Of a stretch of DNA of 64,000 bases, positions 42,521-51,052 are shown in pieces; positions within the stretch are counted from its first letter, which is position 1; the number at the start of each line of letters is the position of its first letter. The stretch comes from Pseudoalteromonas luteoviolacea. Its GTDB lineage: Bacteria > Pseudomonadota > Gammaproteobacteria > Enterobacterales > Alteromonadaceae. The position numbers and the translations under genes are program-made. Location: NCBI RefSeq assembly GCF_021654285.1, contig NZ_JAKFZS010000010.1, positions 1 to 64,000 on the forward strand, written 5' to 3'. The notes beneath the pieces are model-generated. The model had not been told where the DNA came from and did not search any database. It saw nothing but the letters and a program-made list of their open reading frames with translations.

Positions 42521-43228
42521 TTATTTTTTATTTAAAGACTGTGGTCGGTATTGGTAGTTGTCAAAGGTCATGGTGGATGTTTCTTCTATGTCAATAAAGA
42601 AGGAAAATGTCCCCCGCATGTCCATTTGGGTTTGCTGTATAAGAACAGTATCACTTACCGTCATAAATTGCATATCAAGGTTAAACTCGCTGATCTCTGC
42701 CAGTGCAACAGGGCTGAATGAGGCTGTATTGTGTACAGAAATTTGCTCAATGTGCTGATTGCTTTTATCAATTTTAATGTGACCGGTTAGTTTGCCAATG
42801 GCATCACTGCCGAGATCGGCCAGCTCAACAGGGTAGCTTAAGGTGATACTGTTGGGGGTTTCTTGAACAAGGGTGAGAGAGTGCGTTTTCACCAGCTCCT
42901 TAATGCTGATCGAAAAGCCTTCATTTTCACGTTTTTGTGCAAACTCTTTGGCTTGTTTTGGTGATGGCTGTTGGCCATTAAGCTGAAGCAGTTGCCAGCG
43001 CAGATAGGGGGCGTTGTTGGGCTGGTGTTTGGCATGAATTTCGGTTTTGTTACCTTCTTCAATTTCAATACTATGAATTGTGTAAGACCAGTGTTGCTTG
43101 TTGGTTTGAGAAAAATGCTCAAGTGCAGACTCCACTAACTGAACATGTTCGCTGGATGCAGACATTGCAGGTTTAGTGAATACAATAAGTGAGCAAATGA
43201 TGGCAATACATCTGAACTGTTGAAACAT
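42521..43228 (-). CDS. Exported protein of unknown function
   Basis: A 235-residue protein with a signal peptide (FRCIAIICSLIVFTKPAMSA) and a beta-rich mature part with repeated features such as WSYTIHSIEIEEGNKTEI and HIKIDKSNQHIEQISVH. The overall pattern (lipoprotein-carrier-like half-barrel strands) suggests a LolA/outer-membrane-lipoprotein-sorting-like fold, but I do not recognise a family. AAGGAGG precedes the ATG at ideal spacing, so expression may be strong. Confidence 0.65.
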   Translation of the reverse strand: MFQQFRCIAIICSLIVFTKPAMSASSEHVQLVESALEHFSQTNKQHWSYTIHSIEIEEGNKTEIHAKHQPNNAPYLRWQLLQLNGQQPSPKQAKEFAQKRENEGFSISIKELVKTHSLTLVQETPNSITLSYPVELADLGSDAIGKLTGHIKIDKSNQHIEQISVHNTASFSPVALAEISEFNLDMQFMTVSDTVLIQQTQMDMRGTFSFFIDIEETSTMTFDNYQYRPQSLNKK

Positions 43229-43315
43229 AAAACGGCCTCCTTTTTGCGTATTACTTTGCAGGCCGTAGCGTGAAATAGACGTGAAGATGAAAGGCGAATG
43301 TGCCTTATAAAATTA

Positions 43316-44083
43316 TCAAGGCGCTGTAAACTCCTCGAGCGCTAAGAGGATCTCTTTTCTCAAAACTTCAGTGAGTTGCCCATTTGGATAGTGGCCAGCT
43401 AGGTGCCTATCGACACTGGTGGAAGCATGCGGGTCGTAGCGGTTATCAGCACCTGCAAGTTGATAAAATTGATTGACGATTGCGGTTGTGTCATGAGGAT
43501 CAGCTTCTATCATGATCATTGCTTGTGCCAAAACAGCGCGGTATAAACCCTGTTCATTCTTTGGTGATAGAGCGACTCGCTGCGCAGTTCCCGTGACTTT
43601 CAATGCATCTATATTGAGATTAAAGCGACCATCACAATACGCGCCAGGTGTTTCACCATATTCACTTTGCAAGCCAAGACTGCGCAGTGCGCTGCGAATG
43701 GGCTCACATAAAGCGATATAAATGGCATCCAAGTCCAGAGGCTGTGACTTTGTTTGCGCAAAAATTACAGAGAAGTTTAAAATGCCTGGACCATGAGGGA
43801 CGGCAGTCCCACCACTTTGCCTCACTGACACTGGCCAATCTAATTGTGCGAGAGTATCGCAGGCATCATTAAACATCGGTAACTTAGCCTCTTTACGACT
43901 GACGATCAGTGATTGAGGGCACTCCCATAACCTAATTGTGGCAGGCTGTATGCCTTTAGCAACTTGCATCAGTAGTATTGAGTCTTGCTCTAATGCGCGC
44001 TCAGTAGATGTTTCAATGGGTTCATTAAGGACAGTCCATGAATAGGCGCTATACAGCTGGGTTGCTAGTCTTTTTTCATTCAT
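43316..44083 (-). CDS. Lipoate-protein ligase A family protein
   Basis: Cytosolic enzyme of the BPL/LplA/LipB superfamily, attaching lipoyl or octanoyl groups to carrier proteins. The acyl-binding loop RQSGGTAVPHGPGILNFS matches RRxSGGGxVxHxxGNLN, and the Lys region is LNIDALKVTGTAQR. 255 residues, single catalytic domain with no C-terminal accessory domain. It starts at the ATG at 44083. Without the accessory domain it may use octanoyl carrier (LipM-like) or need a partner protein; I cannot tell which. Confidence 0.85.
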   Translation of the reverse strand: MNEKRLATQLYSAYSWTVLNEPIETSTERALEQDSILLMQVAKGIQPATIRLWECPQSLIVSRKEAKLPMFNDACDTLAQLDWPVSVRQSGGTAVPHGPGILNFSVIFAQTKSQPLDLDAIYIALCEPIRSALRSLGLQSEYGETPGAYCDGRFNLNIDALKVTGTAQRVALSPKNEQGLYRAVLAQAMIMIEADPHDTTAIVNQFYQLAGADNRYDPHASTSVDRHLAGHYPNGQLTEVLRKEILLALEEFTAP

Positions 44084-44149
44084 ATGTACTTGTCCCTAAT
44101 TATCATGTGACCTTATCTAGTATAGACGCCGTTATGGCATGGTGATTTA

Positions 44150-45058
44150 CTATGAGTTTGATGTCTCTGCCGTTGGCATCATCATACTTTGATAACGCAA
44201 TTCACCTAAAAACGCCCTGGCTGCTGGGCCTAGGCTATCACCATCGACAAAGGTGAGATGCAGCTGAACTTTTCGTGTCTGACCCGATTGCAGGTTGAGT
44301 GGGACAAGCTCACCACTTTGCAGTTCTTTTGCAATTAAAGGCACTGGCAGCCACGCAAAACCAAAGCCATTTTTTATCATATCAATAGAAGTGCGCATAT
44401 GGCTTACTGTCCAGCGCTGAGAGGCCTGCAGCCAGCCTGAGTCATGACTTTTTGATACTGCAGAGTCCCTCACGACAATCTGGCGATGAGACTTTAAATC
44501 TTCTAAGGTCAGTGCTTTTTCAGTTTGATTGAGAGTGTGTTCGGGGCTTGCAACGGCAATAAATTCAATTTGGCATAACTCTTCACTAAATAAACCTTCA
44601 AGGGTAAAAGCAGAGACGGCGATATCAACTAAGCCACCTTGCAACTGCTCATTGGCCCCATTGAGTACAGACTCGACAAGTTCGATGCGCAGAAATGGGA
44701 ATTCTTGCGATACTTTATCAAGCACCTTATACAGTAAGTGCGATGGGAAAATGGCATCGATGGCGATACGCAGTTTAGTCTCAATGCCTTCTGCGAGCGT
44801 CTCTGCAATGGTTTCGACTTTTGAAGCTTCCTCTAACAGGTAGTCAACCCGGCGCAGCATTAATTCACCGGCAGGCGTTAAGAGCGTTTTACGGCCTTCG
44901 ACACGAAATAGCTTTACGCCAAGAGAGGTTTCAATTTTATTCACGGCGTTGTGAATACTTGATTGGCTCTTATGAATTTGAGCCGAAGCTTGGTTAAATC
45001 CGCCATGCTCGACGACGGCTTTAAACATACGCCACTGCTCGAGCGTTACTTTAAGCAT
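44150..45058 (-). CDS. LysR family transcriptional regulator
   Basis: Regulator of 302 residues with an N-terminal winged helix (LEQWRMFKAVVEHGGFNQAS, then HKSQSSIHNAVNKIETSLGV) and the periplasmic-binding-like effector domain (LRIAIDAIFPSHLLYKVLDK). It lies upstream of and in the same direction as the lipoate-ligase gene, 66 bp apart, so co-transcription is possible. Effector and targets unknown. Confidence 0.9.
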   Translation of the reverse strand: MLKVTLEQWRMFKAVVEHGGFNQASAQIHKSQSSIHNAVNKIETSLGVKLFRVEGRKTLLTPAGELMLRRVDYLLEEASKVETIAETLAEGIETKLRIAIDAIFPSHLLYKVLDKVSQEFPFLRIELVESVLNGANEQLQGGLVDIAVSAFTLEGLFSEELCQIEFIAVASPEHTLNQTEKALTLEDLKSHRQIVVRDSAVSKSHDSGWLQASQRWTVSHMRTSIDMIKNGFGFAWLPVPLIAKELQSGELVPLNLQSGQTRKVQLHLTFVDGDSLGPAARAFLGELRYQSMMMPTAETSNS

Positions 45059-45199
45059 GAGCCACCTATTTGCTGTATGTATAAGGATTGAGTGATAAGC
45101 ATATTACACAAAAAAAGCATCAGGTTCATATTGTTCAGACAAAATTAGTTGCGCTGCCATAAAGCGTTTATTTTCATTTTTTTGAGTACTTTAGCGGAA

Positions 45200-45294
45200 A
45201 AGCTTTCTAGTATTCAGGTACAGTAAACTTTCTCTCGCGTAATTTAGGTGCTCCCAAGCAGTGAGGCTCATTCGTTCGTGAATGGGCTTTTTTT
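45200..45294 (+). ncRNA. Candidate small RNA with intrinsic terminator
   Basis: A 9-bp stem GGCTCATTC / GAATGGGCT (two wobble pairs, loop 6 nt; 45265-45288) followed by seven T forms a plus-strand terminator, yet no plus-strand gene precedes it. A transcript of under 100 nt starting somewhere in 45150-45215 would fit a small RNA. The 5' end is a guess and no promoter is clear. Confidence 0.3.
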
Positions 45295-45298
45295 ATTG

Positions 45299-46255
45299 CT
45301 AGAAGGGCGCTGATCCCCAATGCGCTTTTTGCTTTTTTTGAGCCTGTTTTTTAGCGCGTTTAAGCTCACTTTTACGCACGTGCTTCGTTATCCACTTGAT
45401 CATTTTGGGCGCCAACTCTGGCGGAATGTTGTGACCCATTCCTGGGACGATTTTTAGTTTTGATTTCCGGATCTGCTGTGCCGTTTTCATCCCTTCTAGG
45501 CTGGGAATTATGGGGTCGGACTCACCGTGTATCACTAAAGTCGGTGCCTTAACTTTGGCCATCAGATCCTGACGACTACCGCTTGCAGCCATTGCGGCAA
45601 ATTGGCGATGAAAGCCATGGGGGTTGTTTGCGCGCTCAACGGTATCGATTGCCTGACTTTTCAGTGTTTTTTCATCTTGGGGGTAAGCTGGGCTGCCGAT
45701 CAACTGATTAAGGCGGATATTGTAGCGAATTGCGGCATCTCTATTTGGTTTGTTAGGGCGAATTTTAGCGAGCTGGAAGAAGACTTTGAGGTTGGATTGA
45801 GTCAATTTTAGAGAGGAAGAGGAAGACATAATAGAGGTAAGGCTAAGCACCTTTTTCTTCTGCTTAGCGGCGATAATCTGTGCAATCATACCGCCCATGG
45901 AGGCACCGACAAGATGAGCTTTTTTTATTTTCAACGCTTTCATTAATGCTAAAGTATCTTCGGCCATTTCTTCTAACGTGTAGGGGGCTTTAGTGCGCAT
46001 CGGCAACCGCGCGCTTACCCAGGTTTTAAATAAGTTAGGGGTACCATATTGCTCTAACTGAGTTGAGAGGCCGGCATCTCGGTTATCGAATCGTACGACT
46101 CTAAAGCCTTGCTCAACCAAGCCATAAAAGAGTTTATCGGGCCAGAGTGTCATCTGCGCACCAAGCCCCATGATCAAGACAATAGCAGGCCTGTTTTTAT
46201 CCCCTTCATCTTGATAGCTAATAGAAATATTGCTGCTGATAGAGATTGATTTCAT
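45299..46255 (-). CDS. Alpha/beta-hydrolase
   Basis: Cytosolic hydrolase of the alpha/beta fold: IVLIMGLGAQMTLWP oxyanion region, VVRFDNRDAGLST, the nucleophile elbow HLVGASMGGMIAQ, the Asp in VIHGESDPIIPS and the His in PGMGHNIPPEL. The C-terminus is unusually Lys-rich (RAKKQAQKKQKAHW). The ATG at 46255 starts just before the first strand; longer starts add an unlikely leader. Substrate unknown; similar proteins are annotated as esterases or aclacinomycin methylesterase-like. Confidence 0.88.
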   Translation of the reverse strand: MKSISISSNISISYQDEGDKNRPAIVLIMGLGAQMTLWPDKLFYGLVEQGFRVVRFDNRDAGLSTQLEQYGTPNLFKTWVSARLPMRTKAPYTLEEMAEDTLALMKALKIKKAHLVGASMGGMIAQIIAAKQKKKVLSLTSIMSSSSSLKLTQSNLKVFFQLAKIRPNKPNRDAAIRYNIRLNQLIGSPAYPQDEKTLKSQAIDTVERANNPHGFHRQFAAMAASGSRQDLMAKVKAPTLVIHGESDPIIPSLEGMKTAQQIRKSKLKIVPGMGHNIPPELAPKMIKWITKHVRKSELKRAKKQAQKKQKAHWGSAPF

Positions 46256-46442
46256 AGTGATATAATTGCAAAAGCCCTGAGTGCAGTTTAGGCGTAAAAA
46301 TAGCAAATGCCTATGAACTAATTTGTTTTAGAAGGGTGTATACTTGATGCTGATAGCGCCGACTATGGCACAAATCAGGCCATAGAAATTGGCCGTTATT
46401 CTTAGTATCAATAGTTATTTTACAACCGTATTAATAGGATGA

Positions 46443-46628
46443 ATGATGAATAAAAAAGTACATCATAGCCATGAACATCAGCGTGGCGAGATTAAAGGTA
46501 ATGCCTTAAAAGCTTTGGTAACTAGCCCAGTATTTAAGAGCAAAGTTGAGAAAGCGAAAAAAGGTAAGGGGAGCTTTCGTCGTAAAGCAAAACATCAAGG
46601 CCAAGAGCCTTATTTTATGGCAGCGTAA
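46443..46628 (+). CDS. arfA: Alternative ribosome-rescue factor A
   Basis: Small basic protein that recruits RF2 to ribosomes stalled on non-stop mRNA, the back-up for tmRNA. The core GEIKGNALKALVTSPVFKSK with VEKAKKGKGSFRRKAKHQ aligns with E. coli ArfA ([37 protein letters not shown]). It ends early at 61 residues. The last codons form the 5' arm of a strong hairpin and the stop codon lies in the loop, the same design that makes E. coli arfA mRNA a non-stop message after RNase III cleavage. Start at 46443 or 46446; AGGA upstream. Confidence 0.93.
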   Translation: MMNKKVHHSHEHQRGEIKGNALKALVTSPVFKSKVEKAKKGKGSFRRKAKHQGQEPYFMAA

Positions 46629-46656
46629 TACACGCGGCGAGCCATAAAATAAGGCT
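46606..46656 (+). terminator. arfA terminator hairpin overlapping the 3' coding end
   Basis: Perfect 15-bp stem agccttattttatgg / ccataaaataaggct with a 21-nt loop that contains the arfA stop codon (46626-46628), followed by ttttt. It is an intrinsic terminator and a likely RNase III substrate. Confidence 0.9.
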
Positions 46657-46695
46657 TTTTAAATCGTATTCATGGCATGAAATTTTGGAGATAAA

Positions 46696-47130
46696 ATGCG
46701 TAAAAGGACGTGTGTACTGACTATTATCGCTATTGGACTTACCGGATGCCAAGCCGCGCCTTTTACTTATAATCCAAAAGGGATAGAGCAAGCGCGTTTA
46801 GCACACATCGTTTTAGAGCAAGGGCCTCGTCAGTATGCACAGGATTATCTTGCTAAAATTGAATTCATTTGGAATGAACAAGGTGAGGAGCTCAGTGGGC
46901 GGCTGCCTTATGTCAGTGCCAAGTTTGATAGCATGCAAATTTCACCTGGGGTTTATCGTATTCAGGCGTCCTGTGCCAACAATCAATACAAGGGCAGTGT
47001 GGAAGGGATTTTTAATTTTGAGCCAGCTAACCACTATCGCTTAGTGTGTGAACCGAAAAAAGACCGCCACACACTGGGGTTTGCGGTCTCAACGCATGTT
47101 GCACTTAAGCTGGAGCAGCTAGCTGATTAA
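46696..47130 (+). CDS. Small lipoprotein of unknown function
   Basis: A 144-residue lipoprotein with lipobox LTGC (VLTIIAIGLTGCQAAPFTYN) and a beta-rich domain (LAKIEFIWNEQGEELSGRLP, SPGVYRIQASCANNQYKG). Two further cysteines (SCANN, LVCEP) could pair. No recognised family. It lies 40 bp after the arfA terminator and is convergent with the BASS carrier gene, the two stop codons overlapping. Confidence 0.7.
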   Translation: MRKRTCVLTIIAIGLTGCQAAPFTYNPKGIEQARLAHIVLEQGPRQYAQDYLAKIEFIWNEQGEELSGRLPYVSAKFDSMQISPGVYRIQASCANNQYKGSVEGIFNFEPANHYRLVCEPKKDRHTLGFAVSTHVALKLEQLAD

Positions 47131-48074
47131 TCTGTGCTTTGAATTTGCTCCGATGTGGTTGTGTCAGGCAAGGCTTGTTTACTCCAGAAGCTTGCTAGTA
47201 TTGACCCACTGATATTATGCCATATTGAAAAAACAGTCCCCGCAATGGCCGCAGCCGGTGAGAAAAACTTCATTGCTAACGCCACTGCCAGTCCTGAGTT
47301 CTGTAACCCAACTTCAAAGGCAATAGTTCGACAGACGACTTCTTGAAATCCACACCACCTTGCAGCCCAATAGCCACTTAACAAGCCAATACCGTTGTGC
47401 AAAATAACTGCACATAAAATTACAGGCCCTACCGAAGAAAGCTGTGCTTGATTGAGCGCCACAATGATGGCGATGATAAAGACAATGGCCAACATAGAAA
47501 GAAGTGGCAAAACAGTGTGTATTTTTGCTACTTGCTTTCGTAATAAGGTATTGATCAATAAACCAATGATCACAGGCGCGAGCACTATTTTTAGTAGGTT
47601 TACAATCATCGCTTGGATGGGAATATCCACTAGCTGCTGGGCATACAATGAGATTAAAAATGGCGTGAATAAAACACCTAATAAGGTGCTGATGGCTGTC
47701 ATCGTTATGGATAAAGCAACGTCTCCTTTGGCCAAAAAACACATCACGTTACTTGCCGTTCCACCCGCTACACAGCCCACCAGAATAATGCCAAGGCTCA
47801 CTGTATCGTCTAACCCAAATGCATAAACAATGGCCAGGGCCACTAAGGGCATGACTAAATATTGCAGTAGTACGCCCAGCATGATGGCTTTGGGCGTTTT
47901 AATCACGTTACTAAAGTCTGACCAAGTGAGTGTCAAACCCATGCTGAGCATGATCACAGTTAACAGTGGAATGATGGCAGATTTAAAGGGAGTAAAAAAA
48001 TCTGGGTTGATATAGGCGATGGCACTGAGCAAAAGTGCCCATAGAGGGAAAAGTTGAATGACTCGATTTAACAT
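47127..48074 (-). CDS. Bile acid:sodium symporter (BASS) family protein
   Basis: Sodium-coupled carrier of the BASS/SBF family with about ten helices. Family stretches are LTVIMLSMGLTLTWSDF, GIILVGCVAGGTASNVMCFL (the GG-x-ASN crossover motif) and GLQNSGLAVALAMKFF. Bacterial members often carry pantoate, pyruvate or other organic anions rather than bile acids. The ATG at 48074 is chosen because the family begins there and the upstream Met at 48107 has no Shine-Dalgarno. Confidence 0.9.
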   Translation of the reverse strand: MLNRVIQLFPLWALLLSAIAYINPDFFTPFKSAIIPLLTVIMLSMGLTLTWSDFSNVIKTPKAIMLGVLLQYLVMPLVALAIVYAFGLDDTVSLGIILVGCVAGGTASNVMCFLAKGDVALSITMTAISTLLGVLFTPFLISLYAQQLVDIPIQAMIVNLLKIVLAPVIIGLLINTLLRKQVAKIHTVLPLLSMLAIVFIIAIIVALNQAQLSSVGPVILCAVILHNGIGLLSGYWAARWCGFQEVVCRTIAFEVGLQNSGLAVALAMKFFSPAAAIAGTVFSIWHNISGSILASFWSKQALPDTTTSEQIQSTD

Positions 48075-48276
48075 AGAGCTCTCATTTGGACTGATTAGTT
48101 TGATCATTGAATCGCGAAATTGTGGAGTGAGTATGTTGCTGTGCATCTATTTATGCGTTTGTATATTTTTCACCCCACTGTTATGTTAACAAGCAGTAAA
48201 CCTTAGTCAATCATGTTCATTCGACTTCATTAAATTTGATGTGTATTGGGTGGCATTCACAGTGATAGGAAACTCT

Positions 48277-49695
48277 ATGGTCGAGCAGAGTGTGACATTC
48301 ATAAACCAGTTATTGTGGGGAAAAGGGCAGCTCCTGATTTATGTACTCCTATTTGCCGGTGTTTGGTTTACATATAAATTGCGTGCTATTCAATTTACGG
48401 GCTTTAAACATATGTTTTCGCTTGCAAAAGGTAGTGGTAGTGCAAACCCCAATGGGATCAGTTCATTTCAAGCTTTATGTACAGGACTAAGTGCCCGTGT
48501 GGGGACTGGGAACTTGGCAGGTGTTGCCATGGCCATTTCTTTGGGTGGCAGTGGGGCCGTTTTTTGGATGTGGGTGATTGCATTACTTGGGATGGCGACT
48601 GGATTTGCTGAGAGTGTGCTTGGGCAGCTTTATAAAGTAAAAGATAGCCGCAAAGAGTTTCGTGGTGGGCCTGCTTACTATATTCGAGCTGGACTGGGTA
48701 AAACATGGCTTGCGGTGTTGTTTTCGCTGTGCTTATTTTTGGGCTATGGCGCTAGCTTTAGTGCGATGCAGGCAAACACCATGGCGGAGGCATTGAACAA
48801 TACATTCGCCATACCAACTTATCTTAGCGGGCTAGTCATAGCAGGTGTTGCGGGAATTATTGTACTGGGGGGGCTTAAGCGAATAGCCCGTTTTGCAGAG
48901 ATAATAGTACCTTGGATGGGGGCGGCATTTATATTCACTGCAATCATGATCAGTGCTCTCAATCTTAATCTATTACCTGGGCTTTTTACTGATATTGTGC
49001 TGTCTGCGTTTGGACTGACAGAAGCCTCTGCAGGGGCGCTGGGAGCAGCAATCAAAAGTGGTATCCAACGCGGTATGTATTCTAATGAGGCCGGTGCTGG
49101 CAGTGTGCCCCATGCAGCAGCGGGGGCTGCGCCCAACCCAAATCATCCGGTTGTGCAAGGTTATATCCAAATGTTAGGCGTGTTTGTGGACACCATTGTG
49201 CTGTGCAGCTGCACTGCTGTGATCGTATTACTCGCGGGAGTTGGTGCGACTGGAGAGATGGCGGGGATCAGTTTGACACAGCAAGCGATGGCAGTGCATT
49301 TTGGCGAGTATGGAGATGATTTTATTGCTTTGGCTATTACGTTATTTGCATTCACTTCTGTGGTCGCTAACTATGCTTATGCTGAGAGCAACCTGCACTT
49401 TTTTAAACTCGACAATACCTTGGGTAGGTTAAGCTATACGGGTATTTATCTTGCTATGGTCGTATGGGGAGCAAATGCCAGTTTGCAGCAGGTATGGAAC
49501 TTGGCAGATATGTCTTTGGGGTTGATGACTTTGGTAAATGTCTATGCCATTGTGTTACTCACGCCAACAATAAAGAGCCTGACTCAGGACTATTTGGATA
49601 AGAAGCGAGCGGGAGTGAACGCCGAGTTCCACCAAGGGGATGCAAGCATACAAGGTAACACTGCGCCCGGGGTTTGGAGTGAAAAGCGTATATAG
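48277..49695 (+). CDS. Alanine/glycine:cation symporter (AGCS) family
   Basis: Sodium:alanine/glycine symporter. Family signatures include ALCTGLSARVGTGNLAGVA, EFRGGPAYYIRAGLGKTW, and the strongly conserved RGMYSNEAGAGSVPHAAAGA. About eleven helices over 472 residues. The ATG at 48277 (AGGAAAC upstream) replaces an in-frame GTG at 48241 whose extra residues are not family-like. It lies divergent to the BASS gene. It would import alanine or glycine with Na+, suiting a marine, peptide-eating organism. Confidence 0.92.
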   Translation: MVEQSVTFINQLLWGKGQLLIYVLLFAGVWFTYKLRAIQFTGFKHMFSLAKGSGSANPNGISSFQALCTGLSARVGTGNLAGVAMAISLGGSGAVFWMWVIALLGMATGFAESVLGQLYKVKDSRKEFRGGPAYYIRAGLGKTWLAVLFSLCLFLGYGASFSAMQANTMAEALNNTFAIPTYLSGLVIAGVAGIIVLGGLKRIARFAEIIVPWMGAAFIFTAIMISALNLNLLPGLFTDIVLSAFGLTEASAGALGAAIKSGIQRGMYSNEAGAGSVPHAAAGAAPNPNHPVVQGYIQMLGVFVDTIVLCSCTAVIVLLAGVGATGEMAGISLTQQAMAVHFGEYGDDFIALAITLFAFTSVVANYAYAESNLHFFKLDNTLGRLSYTGIYLAMVVWGANASLQQVWNLADMSLGLMTLVNVYAIVLLTPTIKSLTQDYLDKKRAGVNAEFHQGDASIQGNTAPGVWSEKRI

Positions 49696-49711
49696 TGCAA
49701 GTTAGCTAGCA

Positions 49712-49727
49712 GCGGCAGCCTTGCCGC
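49712..49727. terminator. Possible hairpin between convergent genes
   Basis: Six-bp GC-rich stem gcggca / tgccgc with a gcct loop between the AGCS gene and the cysteine-synthase-like gene. No T-run, so weak evidence for termination. Confidence 0.35.
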
Positions 49728-49739
49728 CGCTACCAATCG

Positions 49740-50786
49740 TTAAGTGTTGAACCACGCAGCGAGTTGTTGCTGATACGGCGTAATATCCCCAATGTTATTT
49801 TTAACCCATTCTGGATTGTAATAGGTATCTAAATAGCGCTCGCCACTGTCGCAAATTAAAGTGACGATGGCACCGCCTTTATTTTGATTTTTCATTTTTT
49901 CTGCACTTATTAAAGCACCCCACAAGTTGGTGCCTGTGGATGGCCCTGCTTTACGCCCCGTGAATTGTTCAAGCCATAACATCGCAGCAATACTTGCGGC
50001 ATCCGGCACCTGCATCATATGGTCTATGACATCGGGCTGAAAAGACTTCTCTACTTTGGGGCGGCCAATGCCTTCGATACGGCTAGAGCGACCAGTACAA
50101 ATAGTGTCATCATGTGTTGTATAGCCTTGATAAAAAGCGGAAAACTGGGGATCGACGACCATGAGTTCCGTATCATAGCCTTTGTACAGAATGTAACGGC
50201 CAAGTGTTGCTGAGGTACCGCCTGTACCAGCGCCCATGACAACTAGGCTGGGCACAGGGTAGGGTTCACACTTCATTTGATTAAAAATACTTTCGGCAAT
50301 GTTGTTATTACCACGCCAGTCTGTCGCCCGCTCGGCGTACATGAATTGATCCATAAAATAGCCATCGCACTGCTTTGCAAGCGCTGCGGCGGTGTCATGC
50401 ATTTGCGTTGCGCAATCAACAAAGTGGCATTGCCCGCCATAAAATTGGATTTGATCTATTTTACTTTGCGCCGTTGATGCCGGCATCACGGCAATAAAAG
50501 GCACGCCTATCATTTGTGCAAAGTAGGCTTCGGACACTGCAGTGCTACCAGAGGACGCTTCAATGACGGTAGTGCCCTCTTTTATTTTGCCATTGCACAG
50601 CGCATACAGAAATAACGAGCGGGCAAGGCGGTGTTTTAAGCTACCAGTTGGGTGGGTGCTTTCGTCTTTTAGGTATAAATAAATATCATTGAACTGTGGT
50701 AGTTGAAACTTAAACAAATGCGTGTCTGCAGAGCGATTTTGATCGGCTTCTATTTTCGCAATGCTTTGCTTTACCCAGTTTTTCAT
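49740..50786 (-). CDS. PLP-dependent cysteine synthase-like enzyme (Cds1-like)
   Basis: Fold-type II pyridoxal-phosphate enzyme of 348 residues. The Schiff-base Lys is in [17 protein letters not shown], the substrate loop is [15 protein letters not shown] and the phosphate-binding loop is [16 protein letters not shown]. The ASSGSTA sequence and the insertion around [20 protein letters not shown] match the Cds1 cysteine desulfhydrase subgroup better than CysK. It would release sulfide from cysteine or make a cysteine analogue. AGGAG lies 8 nt before the ATG. Monocistronic; no cys regulon genes are adjacent. Confidence 0.86.
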   Translation of the reverse strand: MKNWVKQSIAKIEADQNRSADTHLFKFQLPQFNDIYLYLKDESTHPTGSLKHRLARSLFLYALCNGKIKEGTTVIEASSGSTAVSEAYFAQMIGVPFIAVMPASTAQSKIDQIQFYGGQCHFVDCATQMHDTAAALAKQCDGYFMDQFMYAERATDWRGNNNIAESIFNQMKCEPYPVPSLVVMGAGTGGTSATLGRYILYKGYDTELMVVDPQFSAFYQGYTTHDDTICTGRSSRIEGIGRPKVEKSFQPDVIDHMMQVPDAASIAAMLWLEQFTGRKAGPSTGTNLWGALISAEKMKNQNKGGAIVTLICDSGERYLDTYYNPEWVKNNIGDITPYQQQLAAWFNT

Positions 50787-51052
50787 ATTTATGAACTCCT
50801 ATTGTGCGTTACCCAGGTGAAAAATCATATTTATTCTTTTTGGTTATAACTTATTCTATATCTAATTTGGAGATAATTTAAGCTTTATTTTTGCCTGCAA
50901 AGGTCGGGTTGTCGTTTTGCCTTGTTACTTTTTGTAGCAAATTAATATTCATCAAAGCCAAGGGCGCATTTTGATCATGCAGTGAATATGGCACACTGAG
51001 CATCATAAGTTGACGTGTTTGCCAGCGCATTTATCTAGGTAAAGGAAAGAAA

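Noticed and set aside
47452..47826. A 124-codon frame antisense to the BASS carrier gene
   Set aside because: Shadow frame of a membrane protein; the BASS motifs on the other strand are unambiguous.
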